The notes: generated by a model from the letters alone, not told the origin. Positions 10,504-20,800 are shown, counted from the first letter of the stretch. The stretch: DNA of 64,000 nt from a candidate division TM6 bacterium GW2011_GWF2_32_72 (GCA_000989525.1 LBON01000002.1:96447-160446), one strand, 5' to 3'. Made by a program: numbers and translations.

Positions 10504-13500
10504 TGACCTTCTCCTTACCTGTTTTAAACAAATCAACAGAAAGTCCCAAACTTTGAAGTTCCTTAATCAGAACATTGAATGATTCTGGTAAACCTGGGTC
10601 TGGAACGTTTTCACCTCTTACAATCGCTTCATATACCTTGTGTCTACCACTTACGTCATCGGACTTATATGTTAACATTTCTTGTAACGTATAAGCTGCA
10701 CCATAAGCTTCCAACGCCCATACTTCCATTTCACCCAATCTTTGACCACCCATAAGAGCTTTACCACCCATAGGTTGCTGTGTAACAAGAGAATAAGGAC
10801 CAACAGATCGTGCGTGTAATTTATCGTCTACCATGTGAATAAGTTTCAAAATATACATGGTACCAACCGTTACAGGCTGATAAAATTTAAGCCCAGTTCG
10901 TCCATCATATAAATCAAAACTACCCGTTTCAGGAAGACCAAGATCTTTCATCATAGGTCGAATATTACCCTCAAAACTTGCGCCATCAAATACAGGAGTT
11001 TCAAAACAAACACCTTCTTGAGAAGCACGTTTTGCAAGCTCGATCAAACATTCAGATCCGTGCATTTTTTCATACGAATCAATCAATTCTTGACCATAAT
11101 ATTTAACCAATGAATCTTTTATAGCTTTAACGCTACCTTCTTTGATTATTTCTTTTAATTTTTGACCATAAGTTGTACCAACAAAGCCAAGCGCGGTTTC
11201 TAAAATTTGACCAACGTTCATACGAGAAGGAACACCAAGTGGATTTAAAACAATATCAACAGGTGAGCCATCTTTTAAATATGGCATATCTTCCCTAGGA
11301 ACAATGTTAGAAACGACACCTTTGTTACCATGTCGACCTGCAATTTTATCACCAACAGATATGGTTCTCTTCATGGCTATATAAACTTTTACCATTTTGA
11401 TAACACCGGAAGGAAGCGGATCCCCCTTCTTCAATCTATTGATTCTTTCTTCTTTTAAGCCTTCCAATATTCTTAGCTGAGTTTGATAGGATTCCATCAT
11501 ATCTTGAATTTGTTTTTTGATTTTTACATCATCAATTTTCAATTCTACAACTTCTTCCAAACTCATTTCTGCAAATTTAGATTGATCAATTGTTGCTCCC
11601 TTGAACAATTTTGCTAAACCTTTTGGTTTAGATTCTTCTAACAAGTTCGCAATTTTTTCTTTAAGCATCTTTTCTAAACATGCTTTATGCAATTTAGCAT
11701 CAGATTCTAACTTGCTGGTTTCTTTTATTACAACATCTTTGTAACGTCTATCTTTTCTTATACCACTTCTTGAAAAGACTTTTATGTCTACAACTGTACC
11801 CTCTATTCCAGGTGGTACGCGCAAGGAAGTATCTCTAACATCAATAGACTTTTCACCAAAAATTGCACGCAATAACTTTTCTTCTGGGGAATATTGAATA
11901 TCACCCTTCATGGTTACTTTACCAACCAGAATATCGCCAGGCCTTACACGTGTACCAATTTTTACAATACCGTCTTCGTCCAAACCAGCTAAAGCAGTAT
12001 CGCCTGCATTAGGAATGTCTCTTGTAATTTCTTCAGGCCCAAGTTTTGTTTCACGTGCATCTACATCAAATTCTTCAATATGGATAGAAGTTAATGCATC
12101 ATCTGCAACAAGTCGTTTACTAATGATAATCGCGTCTTCAAAGTTGTAACCATGCCATGCCATAAATGCAACACGCAAGTTAGAACCTAAAGCCAATTCG
12201 CCATCTTTAATAGATGATCCATCGGTTAGAATATCACCGGCATCGACACGTTCACCAACCTTAACAATAGGCGATTGATGAATCAATGTACTATAAGAAG
12301 ATCTTTGGAATTTTCTTAAATAATATGTATCAACACCATTTGCAACCCAATCATCGGTATTCACAAATTCATCTTCATCACATCTGATGATGATTTTATC
12401 AGATGATACGTACTCAACGATACCTTTTCTTTTTGCGGTAACAACAGCACAAGAAGATTTTACAATTTCTTTTTCCATACCTGTTCCAACAAGTGGTACC
12501 TCTGATCTAATCAAAGGAACAGCTTGACGTTGCATGTTAGAACCCATCAAGGCACGAACAGCGTCGTCATGTTCCAAGAATGGAATCAATGCTGTAGATA
12601 CAGAAACCAATTGTTTAGGGGAAAGATCGATATAACGAATCTTATTTGCAGTGGTGTGAACAAAGTTCGCATCATGACGAGCAAGAACCTTATCGCTTTT
12701 TAATTTGCCAGATTTATAATCAATTGCATCAACTTGAGCAATATATTTATCTGCTTCTTCAAATGCATCCAAGAACACAACTTGATCTTGAATTGCTTCA
12801 TCTTTAACAACTCTATAAGCCGTTTCTATAAAGCCCAAATCGTTAACCATAGCATATGTTGCCAATGATGAAATCAGACCAACAGTTTGACCTTCAGGTG
12901 TTTCGATAGGACAAATTCTACCATAGTGAGATGTATGAACGTCTCGTATTTCATATGTAGCTCTATCCTTCATAACACCGCCAGGTCCAAGGGCCGACAG
13001 ACGTCTTTTATGCGCAACTTCAGATAATGGATTTGTTTGATCTAAAAACTGAGACAACTGGCAAGTACCAAAAAATTCTCTCAATACAACAGCCAAAGGT
13101 TTTACATTCAAAAAGTCTTGAGGCATTAATGCACTATGAGTTTCTTGAATTCTTAAACGTTCTCTAACTATTCTTTCAATTCTTAAAAACGCTAAGTAAA
13201 CTTGGTTACTTAATAATTCACCAACTAATCTAACTCTTCTGTTGCCCAAATGATCAATATCATCCAACTCACCTTCACCTCTTTCTCGGAGGTTTACAAG
13301 GTATCTAATCGTTGCAAAAATATCTTCTTTAGTTAATGCTGTTTGATCTTCAGAAATATTCAAACCTAATTTTCTATTCATTCTGATACGACCAACTTTA
13401 GTTAGATCGTAAAAACGACTATTGAATAGCATATTGTCCAAACGTTCTTGAATATCGTTAATGACAGAACTATCGCCCGGCCAAACCTTAGTATGAAGTT

Positions 13501-14812
13501 CTTTAAGGGCCTCATCCTGAGAGTTACATTTATCTTGAGATAATGTAACGGCCATAGTAGGTTTTAACACATAACCTGAAGATGCAACAATATCAAAATC
13601 ACACTTTTTAAGTTGTTTAAAAACAGCCAAATTATCTTCTGTAATAACCTGACCTTGATCTAACAAAATTTCGCCAGTTTCAGGATCAACGACATCGCTT
13701 CTTAAAACTTTATTTAAAAGAAAAGATTCTTTTAATGGCAATTTTTTAAGGTTTTCTTTTTTTAATATATCAAGAGTTGCTTTAGTTACTTTTTTTCCAA
13801 GTAATGATTTAAGACTATCAGGAACCATTCCCAGTTCTATACGAGCTCCGATTAATTTTTCATCAACAGATCTGAAAAAATTACCTTTTTCCATAGAAAC
13901 TGTTTCAAAATCATAAAACAGGGAAATAATTTCATCTTTAGGAACGCCCAAAGCTTGTAAGAATGTTGTAGCTAAAATCTTTTTCTTTTTATCTATTCGA
14001 ACATATAAATAGTCATTGCTATCAAATTCAAAATCTAACCAAGAGCCTCGCATCGGAATTATTCTGGAGATGTAATAAGACTTGCCTCTGTAATCTTTGA
14101 CTTTTTTACTTTGAGAAAAAATTGCACCTGGTGACCTATGTAACTGACTGACAATAACACGATCAACACCGTTAATTAAAAATGTACCCTGACTACCAAC
14201 TTTAAATTGTCCTTTTTCTTCGTATAAATCTGCCATTACTGGAACATCAGCAAAGAAAATATCTTGCTCTTTTATGTCTCTAATAATTTTTTCGCCAGAT
14301 TCTGTTATATCCCAGTTTAATAATTGAACTTTAATCTTCAAAGGCATTGAGTAAGTTTGTTCACTAGAACGACACTCATTCAATGTCATAGGCATGTGAA
14401 CTACCACCCTGGATAAACAGTTACTACATCTTTTATAACGCGCTGTGTCATTTTTACAGTCAGGGCATATCATGCCCTTTTCTAAACGAGAACATTCCGA
14501 TTTCTTACATGAAGAACAGGTCCAAGAATATCTATTTCTTATACCTGTTAATCTTCCGCAAGTACAAGACCAGTTGCCTAGTTCGTAACTTACATATTCT
14601 AAAGAAATCTTCTCGCTATGTTCGATAGGGAAAATATCACGTAAAACCTTTTCAAGTCCAAGAACCGATCTTTCTTCAGGTAAACAATCTAGCTGAACAA
14701 AATCATTGAAAGACTTTGATTGGATTTCAATCAAATTAGGAACAGGAACTACGTCCTTAATGTGACTAAAAGATTTACGAATAACACCCTTGCCAGTTTG
14801 CAAGTTCGCCAT
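10496..14812 (-). CDS. rpoB: DNA-directed RNA polymerase subunit beta, with cysteine-rich N-terminal insertion
   Basis: 1438 residues, on the long side. Core motifs are intact: the rifampicin region ([33 protein letters not shown]), the [10 protein letters not shown] block, and the [10 protein letters not shown] and [24 protein letters not shown] segments. Between LEYVSYELG and [16 protein letters not shown] the usual short link is replaced by about 65 residues (about 80-146) with pairs CTC, CSSC, CPDC and CSNC, resembling zinc ribbons. The ATG has GAGGAG upstream. The ancestral Asn and Ser residues of the rifampicin pocket were not checked individually. Confidence 0.97.
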   Translation of the reverse strand: MANLQTGKGVIRKSFSHIKDVVPVPNLIEIQSKSFNDFVQLDCLPEERSVLGLEKVLRDIFPIEHSEKISLEYVSYELGNWSCTCGRLTGIRNRYSWTCSSCKKSECSRLEKGMICPDCKNDTARYKRCSNCLSRVVVHMPMTLNECRSSEQTYSMPLKIKVQLLNWDITESGEKIIRDIKEQDIFFADVPVMADLYEEKGQFKVGSQGTFLINGVDRVIVSQLHRSPGAIFSQSKKVKDYRGKSYYISRIIPMRGSWLDFEFDSNDYLYVRIDKKKKILATTFLQALGVPKDEIISLFYDFETVSMEKGNFFRSVDEKLIGARIELGMVPDSLKSLLGKKVTKATLDILKKENLKKLPLKESFLLNKVLRSDVVDPETGEILLDQGQVITEDNLAVFKQLKKCDFDIVASSGYVLKPTMAVTLSQDKCNSQDEALKELHTKVWPGDSSVINDIQERLDNMLFNSRFYDLTKVGRIRMNRKLGLNISEDQTALTKEDIFATIRYLVNLRERGEGELDDIDHLGNRRVRLVGELLSNQVYLAFLRIERIVRERLRIQETHSALMPQDFLNVKPLAVVLREFFGTCQLSQFLDQTNPLSEVAHKRRLSALGPGGVMKDRATYEIRDVHTSHYGRICPIETPEGQTVGLISSLATYAMVNDLGFIETAYRVVKDEAIQDQVVFLDAFEEADKYIAQVDAIDYKSGKLKSDKVLARHDANFVHTTANKIRYIDLSPKQLVSVSTALIPFLEHDDAVRALMGSNMQRQAVPLIRSEVPLVGTGMEKEIVKSSCAVVTAKRKGIVEYVSSDKIIIRCDEDEFVNTDDWVANGVDTYYLRKFQRSSYSTLIHQSPIVKVGERVDAGDILTDGSSIKDGELALGSNLRVAFMAWHGYNFEDAIIISKRLVADDALTSIHIEEFDVDARETKLGPEEITRDIPNAGDTALAGLDEDGIVKIGTRVRPGDILVGKVTMKGDIQYSPEEKLLRAIFGEKSIDVRDTSLRVPPGIEGTVVDIKVFSRSGIRKDRRYKDVVIKETSKLESDAKLHKACLEKMLKEKIANLLEESKPKGLAKLFKGATIDQSKFAEMSLEEVVELKIDDVKIKKQIQDMMESYQTQLRILEGLKEERINRLKKGDPLPSGVIKMVKVYIAMKRTISVGDKIAGRHGNKGVVSNIVPREDMPYLKDGSPVDIVLNPLGVPSRMNVGQILETALGFVGTTYGQKLKEIIKEGSVKAIKDSLVKYYGQELIDSYEKMHGSECLIELAKRASQEGVCFETPVFDGASFEGNIRPMMKDLGLPETGSFDLYDGRTGLKFYQPVTVGTMYILKLIHMVDDKLHARSVGPYSLVTQQPMGGKALMGGQRLGEMEVWALEAYGAAYTLQEMLTYKSDDVSGRHKVYEAIVRGENVPDPGLPESFNVLIKELQSLGLSVDLFKTGKEKVSE

Positions 14813-14835
14813 TAAATCGCTCCTCGATACATAAA

Positions 14836-14872
14836 ACTACTTCTTTGCTTTTATTATCAGCAAAGAAGCAGT
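14836..14872 (-). promoter_or_regulatory. Hairpin between rplL and rpoB (possible attenuator or processing site)
   Basis: The stem ACTACTTCTTTGCT / AGCAAAGAAGCAGT pairs over 14 positions, with one G-U wobble on one strand, around a 9-base AT loop. It lies in the 97-base rplL-rpoB gap, where many bacteria hold an attenuator or RNase III site. The minus-strand side lacks a strong U-run, while the plus side is followed by TTCTTTTTTT, so it would stop antisense transcription better than rpoBC transcription. Confidence 0.45.
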
Positions 14873-14909
14873 TCTTTTTTTAAACCCTAAAAACACCCGC
14901 TAATCAAAC

Positions 14910-15296
14910 TTATACAAGCTCCACTTTGGCGCCAGCTTCTTCCAAAATCTTTTTCATTTCTTGGGCTTCTGCTTTTGCAACACCTTCAGCGATTACAACA
15001 GGTGCGCCTTCTTCTGCCATTTTCTTAGCATCTGATAAACCTAAGTTTTTGATAGCTACACGCAAAGCTTTAATTGTTTCAATTTTCTTTGGACCAGCAT
15101 CCTTTAGTACAACATTGTACTCAGACTTTTCTTCGACCGCTTCAGCAACAGGAGCTGCTGCGCCAGCTGCAGGAGCTGACATAGGCATAGCTGCAGAAAC
15201 ACCAAACTTTTCTTCTAGTTCCTTAACTAAATCAGAAAGTTCCAAAACTGTCATATTTCCAATTTCGTCTATTAATTTTCCAAATTTTGTTGACAT
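14910..15296 (-). CDS. rplL: 50S ribosomal protein L7/L12
   Basis: 128 residues. The ATG at 15296 is chosen because GGGAGA lies just upstream; the TTG four codons earlier would put the start inside the ribosome binding site. It has the N-terminal dimerisation domain, the Ala/Pro-rich hinge (APAAGAAAPVAEA) and the C-terminal factor-binding domain (KKIETIKALRVAIKNLGLSD...). It forms the ribosomal stalk that recruits translation GTPases. It follows rplJ as usual. Confidence 0.97.
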   Translation of the reverse strand: MSTKFGKLIDEIGNMTVLELSDLVKELEEKFGVSAAMPMSAPAAGAAAPVAEAVEEKSEYNVVLKDAGPKKIETIKALRVAIKNLGLSDAKKMAEEGAPVVIAEGVAKAEAQEMKKILEEAGAKVELV

Positions 15297-15377
15297 AATT
15301 TCTCCCAAAAAACCAACTATTACTAAATATTAATTTAAAAACTAATGCTACCACCTTAGAATTTGTCCGCACAAAAA

Positions 15378-15902
15378 CTAATTAGCTTCCTTTTTTTCTG
15401 CAACTTGCTTAAGAACAAACAGCAACCTTAATATCAACATGTTTAAAACAACATCGAGTTTTACTATAGGCGCTTTTAATGTTCCACAAACCATTGCAAG
15501 CAAAACATCTCTTGAAGGAAGAGAGGCTAATGCGGTTATTGATGCACCCGTCAATAACTGTGACTCCATGCCACCGGCAACAAGCTTAAGAGCTGTAAAC
15601 TCTCTTGAATAATCAACCAAAACTTTTGCCACTGCAGGAGCTTCCCCCTTAGCAAAAACTAGGCCAACTTGTTCCTTTAAATAGGGCGCTAAAAAGTCCA
15701 CCCCAGAAACATCTTGCACCGCAATCTTCATCAACCTTGCTTTAGCAACTTTGAATGAAGCACCATTATTCCTCAACTCTTTGCGGAGAGCTTGCAATTG
15801 TCCAACAGTTAATCCTTGATAATTCACCAAAAAGGATGCTTGACTGTCGGCAAAACTTGCTTTTAATACCTGAACAACTTGTTCTTTCTCTTGACGATTC
15901 AT
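15378..15902 (-). CDS. rplJ: 50S ribosomal protein L10
   Basis: 174 residues, normal length. The N-terminal rRNA-binding domain shows NYQGLTVGQLQALRKELR and FKVAKARLMKIA, and a C-terminal helix binds L7/L12 dimers. It anchors the stalk to 23S rRNA. The start has GAGGG upstream, and the gene lies 15 bases after rplA within the rplK-rplA-rplJ-rplL order. Confidence 0.95.
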   Translation of the reverse strand: MNRQEKEQVVQVLKASFADSQASFLVNYQGLTVGQLQALRKELRNNGASFKVAKARLMKIAVQDVSGVDFLAPYLKEQVGLVFAKGEAPAVAKVLVDYSREFTALKLVAGGMESQLLTGASITALASLPSRDVLLAMVCGTLKAPIVKLDVVLNMLILRLLFVLKQVAEKKEAN

Positions 15903-15917
15903 TCTTTAAACCCTCAA

Positions 15918-16616
15918 CTACTTAAGAAATTCATCAGGGTTCATGGCCACACCAACCCCCATTGTAGAAGATACTGTAATACTTTTAAGAAACTTACCTT
16001 TTGCTGAAGCTGGTTTGGCCGCAACTAAAGATTTAATAAAAGTTCTTAGATTTTCTTCCAATTTTTCTGTCCCGAGAGAAAGTTTACCGATTGCAAAATG
16101 AACTGCGCCACCCTTATCATTCTTAAAGAATAAACGGCCTTTTTTCAAATCATTTACGACATCTGCAACTTCAAATGTAACGGTACCAAGTTTTTTATTT
16201 GGTAACAAACCTCTGGGCCCAAGAATTTTTGCGACTTTACCAACTAGACCCATAAGATCCGGTGTTGCTATAGCGTTATCAAAATCCATCCAGCCACCAA
16301 GTATTTTATCCACGAGGTCTTCTGCCCCAACAAAATCTGCTCCGGCTTTTTCAGCTTCATCAGCCTTATCACCTTTAGCAAAAACAACAACACGAACAGC
16401 TTTGCCCGAGCTATTAGGAAGAACAACTGAACCTCGCACAACTTGATCACCTTTTGTAGGATCAATACTTAAATTGATATCTACATCAACAGATTCATCA
16501 AATTTAGCAAAAGCGCATTCTTTAACCTTACTTAAAGCTACTGGTGCCATCACAAGATTAACATTTCCAGCTTTTTCGCAGGCTTTTAAATAATTTTTTC
16601 CATGTCTTCTAGCCAT
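15918..16616 (-). CDS. rplA: 50S ribosomal protein L1
   Basis: 232 residues from the ATG at 16616, which has AGGAG six bases upstream; a TTG two codons earlier is too close to that site. It carries the L1 blocks FDESVDVDINLSIDPTKGDQ, GPRGLLPNKKLGTVT and KGKFLKSITVSSTMGVGV. L1 forms the mobile L1 stalk at the E site and often represses its own operon. It sits directly after rplK. Confidence 0.96.
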   Translation of the reverse strand: MARRHGKNYLKACEKAGNVNLVMAPVALSKVKECAFAKFDESVDVDINLSIDPTKGDQVVRGSVVLPNSSGKAVRVVVFAKGDKADEAEKAGADFVGAEDLVDKILGGWMDFDNAIATPDLMGLVGKVAKILGPRGLLPNKKLGTVTFEVADVVNDLKKGRLFFKNDKGGAVHFAIGKLSLGTEKLEENLRTFIKSLVAAKPASAKGKFLKSITVSSTMGVGVAMNPDEFLK

Positions 16617-16628
16617 AGTCAACTCCTC

Positions 16629-17054
16629 TTACTCAACCACATCCACACCCATGCTTCTAGCTGTACCGGCAACAATAGCTTTTGCAGCCTCTATGTCGAC
16701 AGCATTAAGATCTGGGAGTTTAACTTTTGCTATTTCTTCAATATCCTTCATCTGAATTCTTCCAACCTTTTCTGTGTTTGGTTTAGATGAACCCTTCTTA
16801 AGGTTTAATTTTTTTCTAATTAATTCAGATGTAGGAGGAGTTTTTGTTATGAATGTAAAACTTCTGTCTTTGTAAACTGTAACTACAACAGGAACCGTTT
16901 CACCTCTGTTTGCAGCAGTTTTTGCATTGAACTGCTTACAAAATTCCATAATATTCGCACCTTGTTGTCCTAAAGCAGAACCAACTGGTGGAGCCGGCGT
17001 CGCTGAACCGCCAGGAATCTGAAGCTTAATTTTCGCTTTAATCTCTTTTGCCAT
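16629..17054 (-). CDS. rplK: 50S ribosomal protein L11
   Basis: 141 residues, the standard length. Key segments are [37 protein letters not shown] at the N-terminus (the thiostrepton-region proline helix) and the C-terminal rRNA-binding domain ending ARSMGVDV. L11 organises the GTPase-associated centre. It lies 20 bases after nusG. Confidence 0.96.
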   Translation of the reverse strand: MAKEIKAKIKLQIPGGSATPAPPVGSALGQQGANIMEFCKQFNAKTAANRGETVPVVVTVYKDRSFTFITKTPPTSELIRKKLNLKKGSSKPNTEKVGRIQMKDIEEIAKVKLPDLNAVDIEAAKAIVAGTARSMGVDVVE

Positions 17055-17074
17055 TTTTATACACCTAATTCTGT

Positions 17075-17593
17075 TTATCGCTTTATTTGATCAAAACTTA
17101 GCTCAACGGGAGTTAAACGCCCGAAAATGCTAACCATTACAGATAGACGCTCATTTTCCTGATCGACACTATCAACAGTACCGATGAAGCCAGCAAAAGG
17201 TCCATCCTTTATTTCTACTTCGCTACCAACAATAATCTCGCTTTTTTCAGATGAGATTGTAACCTCACCCTTAACCTGACCAACAATTCGCTCAATTTCT
17301 TTTTTAGACAAAGGCATAGGATCCTTTCCGCCCAAAAATTTACTAATGCGAGGAGTTGACAAGATAAATTTCTTAGTCTCAGGAAGCATCTCCATTTCAA
17401 CCAAGATATAGCCCGGAAACAACTGTTGTTGCTGGGGGGCATCCTCACCAATAATGCCGGCTACCTTAGCTGACGGAATTAAAATTTCTCCTATTGTCTC
17501 GGAGAAACCCTCTTCCTTTTTACGCTTTTCAAGACCGCTTTTAACGGCCTCTTCGTAACCTGCAAAAACCTGAACAACATACCAGCGTTTCAT
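17075..17593 (-). CDS. nusG: Transcription termination/antitermination factor NusG
   Basis: 172 residues. The N-terminal NGN domain begins [14 protein letters not shown] and includes the FPGYILVEM block; the C-terminal KOW domain has [15 protein letters not shown]. It binds RNA polymerase and links to Rho or ribosomal protein S10. It lies directly after secE, the conserved arrangement. Confidence 0.96.
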   Translation of the reverse strand: MKRWYVVQVFAGYEEAVKSGLEKRKKEEGFSETIGEILIPSAKVAGIIGEDAPQQQQLFPGYILVEMEMLPETKKFILSTPRISKFLGGKDPMPLSKKEIERIVGQVKGEVTISSEKSEIIVGSEVEIKDGPFAGFIGTVDSVDQENERLSVMVSIFGRLTPVELSFDQIKR

Positions 17594-17610
17594 TGATAAT
17601 TCACCCTTGA

Positions 17611-17823
17611 TTAACCAAAATAACTAGTAAAAACTTTTTTCATAACAAAAGACAAGCTTGAGTCTACAGCAAAGAAGTAGAAAGAAAACAAAACAACAAG
17701 CAGCAAAACAATGAGTGTTGAACCAACAAACTCATTGTACTTAGGCCAAGTAACTTTAGAAAACTCTACTTTGACCTCTTCAAAAAAATTGAAAGCCTCT
17801 TTAATCAAACCAATCTGTTTCAT
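17611..17823 (-). CDS. secE: Preprotein translocase subunit SecE
   Basis: 70 residues with a short cytosolic helix containing FFEEVKVEFSKVTWPKYNEF, the SecE signature, and one C-terminal membrane segment (about residues 35-55). It stabilises SecY in the translocon, which carries the many signal-peptide proteins encoded in this window. It is placed between tRNA-Trp and nusG. Confidence 0.95.
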   Translation of the reverse strand: MKQIGLIKEAFNFFEEVKVEFSKVTWPKYNEFVGSTLIVLLLVVLFSFYFFAVDSSLSFVMKKVFTSYFG

Positions 17824-17889
17824 TTTATACCCAACCTTACACTCAATGCTTTAAAATAGAAAACTACACCTTTTTGATCGTAAAAACCC

Positions 17890-17965
17890 TGGCAGGCCAG
17901 GAGGGATTCGAACCCCCAACCATCAGATTTGGAGTCTGCTGCTCTACCGTTAGAGCTACTGGCCT
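17890..17965 (-). tRNA. tRNA-Trp (CCA)
   Basis: 76-base cloverleaf on the minus strand. Acceptor AGGCCAG / CTGGCCT pairs, the anticodon loop is CTCCAAA (anticodon CCA), the T-arm GGGGG/TTCGAAT is standard, and CCA is encoded. The outer pair of the anticodon stem is a mismatch. It precedes secE, as in many bacteria. Confidence 0.93.
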
Positions 17966-17981
17966 CACACTACCTCCACTA

Positions 17982-18140
17982 TTACTTAGTCTCCTTGTGT
18001 TGCTGATGTTTTCTGCAACGGGAGCAATATTTTTTTAATTTTAAAGATCCTAATTTTCTTTTCTTTGACACAACCTGTGTATAATTTTTCTCTGAGCATG
18101 TGTCACAAGCTAAATGGGATGTTACCCTATTTTTTGCCAT
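17982..18140 (-). CDS. rpmG: 50S ribosomal protein L33
   Basis: A 52-residue protein beginning MAKNRVTSHLACDTCSEKNY. It has a zinc-binding pair CDTC and CSRC and the basic KKRKLGSLKLKKYC segment of L33. Length is normal. It lies between tRNA-Thr and tRNA-Trp, the common rpmG-secE neighbourhood. The four cysteines mark the zinc-containing form. Confidence 0.93.
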   Translation of the reverse strand: MAKNRVTSHLACDTCSEKNYTQVVSKKRKLGSLKLKKYCSRCRKHQQHKETK

Positions 18141-18200
18141 ATCAACCTTTGTAATAAAAATAACTTAATCAAACTCAGCTTCGTCCGGGACCAAAAAAAC

Positions 18201-18276
18201 TGGAGCCCGCGGTCGGACTTGAACCGACGACCTCTCCCTTACCAAGGAAGTGCTCTACCGACTGAGCTACGTGGGC
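18201..18276 (-). tRNA. tRNA-Thr (GGT)
   Basis: 76-base cloverleaf on the minus strand with anticodon stem CTTCC / GGGAG-type arms around loop TTGGTAA (anticodon GGT). Acceptor GCCCACG / CGCGGGC carries one A-C mismatch at the fifth pair. The T-arm and CCA are intact. Confidence 0.9.
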
Positions 18277-18380
18277 AAAACTTCCTAAGTTTTATTAGGG
18301 TAAATGAAAAAATGGAAAAAGACAACTTAATTTCGCCCCAATTTTCAAGGGATTTTCACAACCATCCCTAAAGTAAAAAA

Positions 18381-18456
18381 TGGAGCTGGCGACTGGACTT
18401 GAACCAGCGACCTGCTGATTACAAATCAGCTGCTCTACCAACTGAGCTACGCCAGC
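18381..18456 (-). tRNA. tRNA-Thr (TGT)
   Basis: 76-base cloverleaf on the minus strand. Acceptor GCTGGCG / CGCCAGC pairs fully, the anticodon stem GCTGA / TCAGC encloses TTTGTAA (anticodon TGT), and CCA is encoded. Confidence 0.93.
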
Positions 18457-18473
18457 AACTTTTTATTGCTTCT

Positions 18474-18549
18474 TGGAGCGAGAAACGGGACTCGAACCCG
18501 CAACCTACAGCTTGGAAGGCTGCCGCTCTACCAGTTGAGCTATTCTCGC
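18474..18549 (-). tRNA. tRNA-Gly (TCC)
   Basis: 76-base cloverleaf on the minus strand. Acceptor GCGAGAA / TTCTCGC pairs fully, anticodon loop CTTCCAA gives anticodon TCC, and CCA is encoded. It lies in the Tyr-Gly-Thr cluster common upstream of tuf or secE. Confidence 0.93.
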
Positions 18550-18554
18550 ATATT

Positions 18555-18639
18555 TGGTGGCGAGAGCAGGATTCGAACCTGCGAAGGCGAAGCCAACGGT
18601 TTTACAGACCGCCCCCTTTGACCGCTCGGGAATCTCGCC
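18555..18639 (-). tRNA. tRNA-Tyr (GTA)
   Basis: 85-base type II tRNA on the minus strand with a long variable arm (GGCTTCGCC-type). Acceptor GGCGAGA / TCTCGCC pairs, anticodon loop CTGTAAA gives GTA, and CCA is encoded. It is the first gene of the minus-strand tRNA cluster. Confidence 0.93.
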
Positions 18640-18760
18640 GGGAATTTCAAACCTTCAAAAATCAAGGTGCTTCTATAATATTGTGTTTCGAACCTTTTTT
18701 CAAGCCCTATTTTCTAAAAATACTCGAATATTTTACGACATATAAAAAAAATGTCTATTA

Positions 18761-19192
18761 TTAACTACAAAAACTTTCAAGCACTCGTTCATCGTCTCCC
18801 TGAGAGCTTATCCGAATTTCACAAAAATCATTTTTTAAAATCGGCTCAATAACCTCAGGCCATTCTACAAACACCTTAACACCCTGCTGCTCAATCATTT
18901 CATCAAAACCAGATTCATAAAAACTTGTAAGATCAGCTATTCGATACAAATCAAAATGATGAAACAATGTGCCATCATCACCTACGTACGAACGCACATA
19001 TGTATACGTTGGGCTTACCACAGAATCTCTTACACCCAAATCCTTCAATAACGCCCTCACCAAAGTTGTTTTACCCGCACCCAAGTCACCATAAAAACAT
19101 AAAATTTTATATCGCTGCGCCAAGTCTTTCAACCAATCAACCGCCTTATTTATATCTTTTAATTTATAAGATATTTTTGATGAATTCTTCAT
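18761..19192 (-). CDS. tsaE: tRNA threonylcarbamoyladenosine biosynthesis ATPase TsaE
   Basis: 143 residues from the ATG at 19192, chosen because AAAGG lies 5 bases before it; a GTG two codons upstream overlaps that site. Walker A is GDLGAGKTT (residues 35-43), followed by the switch-like SPTYTYVRSY, FHHFDLYR and a late VEWPE block, all characteristic of TsaE. It supports TsaB-TsaD in making t6A37 on ANN-decoding tRNAs. It follows the NYN nuclease gene closely and is probably co-transcribed with it. Confidence 0.93.
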   Translation of the reverse strand: MKNSSKISYKLKDINKAVDWLKDLAQRYKILCFYGDLGAGKTTLVRALLKDLGVRDSVVSPTYTYVRSYVGDDGTLFHHFDLYRIADLTSFYESGFDEMIEQQGVKVFVEWPEVIEPILKNDFCEIRISSQGDDERVLESFCS

Positions 19193-19200
19193 AGACACCT

Positions 19201-19791
19201 TTAAAGCTTACCAATCTTTTTTGCCCGCCTACTATCTTTTTTAGAAAGTTTATAAGCCTTACTTTGCCTTTTTTTAGGCAAAAACACAAGATCTTCCGAT
19301 TTTGTCTCAACCGACTTACTAGCATTTTGCATTAATTGATCCAGTTCTTGAGAAGATGTTTGAGTAGTCCTAAATATTTCTGTTTTATTTCTTGATACAT
19401 TTTCTAAATCAAAGGTCCTACCAAACTCTTTAAATCGATCATAAAACTCCAAAGCAGACACCCACTCACAACCACATTGCTCTGCTATAGATGTTATTTC
19501 TCGATCCGAAGAAATAAGCAAAATATCTTTTTCTTTATTTTCTCTCAAATACCGTTTTATAAAATCGTCGGCTGTTTCACGATACCCAGAATAAACGACA
19601 GAAACTTTATTAATTGTTTCCTTGAAATTCATATCATAAGGACCGCCATCAAAAACCAATACCACCTTATGCCCTTTTACTTTTGCATAATTTCCAAGTT
19701 TATAAATGAAATCGCTTCTCATTCGATCATCCACAAAAGTTGGTACAAACGCCTGCTTTAAAACATTATATCCATCGATAACTAAAATCAT
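19201..19791 (-). CDS. YacP/Rae1-type NYN-domain ribonuclease
   Basis: 196 residues. It begins MILVIDGYNVLKQAF with the first catalytic Asp, then VVLVFDGGPYD and ILLISSDREIT carry the further acidic residues of the PIN-like NYN fold (YacP family). The C-terminus is basic (KKRQSKAYKLSKKDSRRAKK). In Bacillus the homologue cuts ribosome-bound mRNA; the activity here is inferred. No signal peptide. It is followed by tsaE with 8 bases between. Confidence 0.8.
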   Translation of the reverse strand: MILVIDGYNVLKQAFVPTFVDDRMRSDFIYKLGNYAKVKGHKVVLVFDGGPYDMNFKETINKVSVVYSGYRETADDFIKRYLRENKEKDILLISSDREITSIAEQCGCEWVSALEFYDRFKEFGRTFDLENVSRNKTEIFRTTQTSSQELDQLMQNASKSVETKSEDLVFLPKKRQSKAYKLSKKDSRRAKKIGKL

Positions 19792-19903
19792 TTATACTCT
19801 CCAAAAGTAATCATTTAAAACATAATTGCGTCATTTTTATTGCAATATAATCAACTTCAAAATAAAGTTATAGAAATGTTTTTAAAAATGTAAGGGTTTA
19901 AAT

Positions 19904-20758
19904 ATGGCACAACTTATTCAAATGCGCCAACGCATAAAAGCCGTTCAAACAATCAAAAAAGTAACACATGCTATGCGTTTGATCTCCATGTCAAGTCACG
20001 CAAAACTAAGAAACAAGCGCACATTTATAGAAAAATATAAAGAAGAATTAACACTTTTACTCAGCAAAATAAAAACAGAAACACCCGACTGGCAAAATAA
20101 AATATTATTTCCAAACAATGCCACAGATAGAAATTTAGCTATTTTTGTTGGCTCACAAAAAGGCCTTTGCGGGAATTTTAATCTCAGCGCCTTTGCATTT
20201 TTTGCAAAAGAAATTCATAACAACCCAACAAAAAATTTAGAAATAATTAGTATCGGAAAAAATGCATTTAATTTAATTCAACATGAACATGGCAAACTAA
20301 TCAAAAGTTATAACCAATTCACTGCCAACAACTTAGAAAACATAGCTAATGAAATCGCAAACTTAATTTGGAATCAAGAAATTTCATATAACTCAGTAAC
20401 AGTTTATAGCAACACACCCATAACCTTCTTTGCTCAAAAACCAATTAGCAATAAACTAATCCCTTTTGATTCCCAAGAATGGGGTGTAGAAAAAACACAA
20501 CAACAAGAAGATTATATTTGGATGGAGACAAAAGAAGATCTTTTAAACGATCTTGGCTTCAAATGTTTAAAAATAAACCTTCAGCTCTTATTTTTTAAGT
20601 CTCTTTTAGCAGAACAGGCCGCCCGGTTCATCTCCATGGATGGTGCCACAAGAAATGCAAACAAGCTTCTAGATACAATGCAACTTCAGTACAATAAGTT
20701 ACGACAAACAAAGATTACAAAAGAATTAGCCGAACTAACCGGCGGATTTATTCGATAA
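19904..20758 (+). CDS. atpG: ATP synthase gamma subunit, standing alone
   Basis: 284 residues. The N-terminal helix QMRQRIKAVQTIKKVTHAMRLISMSSHAKL and the C-terminal EQAARFISMDGATRNANKLLDTMQLQYNKLRQTKITKELAEL are the two rotor helices of F1 gamma, and GSQKGLCGNFN is the conserved central block. Gamma turns inside the alpha3-beta3 ring. It is flanked by a nuclease gene and murA on the other strand; no other ATP synthase subunit is in the window, which is unusual. Confidence 0.95.
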   Translation: MAQLIQMRQRIKAVQTIKKVTHAMRLISMSSHAKLRNKRTFIEKYKEELTLLLSKIKTETPDWQNKILFPNNATDRNLAIFVGSQKGLCGNFNLSAFAFFAKEIHNNPTKNLEIISIGKNAFNLIQHEHGKLIKSYNQFTANNLENIANEIANLIWNQEISYNSVTVYSNTPITFFAQKPISNKLIPFDSQEWGVEKTQQQEDYIWMETKEDLLNDLGFKCLKINLQLLFFKSLLAEQAARFISMDGATRNANKLLDTMQLQYNKLRQTKITKELAELTGGFIR

Positions 20759-20800
20759 CTCCTGAAAGTTCATTCGGAAAACATAAAGTGAAAAAATATT

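Noticed and set aside
18114..18764. Plus-strand open frames reading SDLNRRPLPYQGSALPTELR-type peptides
   Set aside because: They are translations of the antisense strand of the tRNA genes (a common false protein), so no coding region is called.
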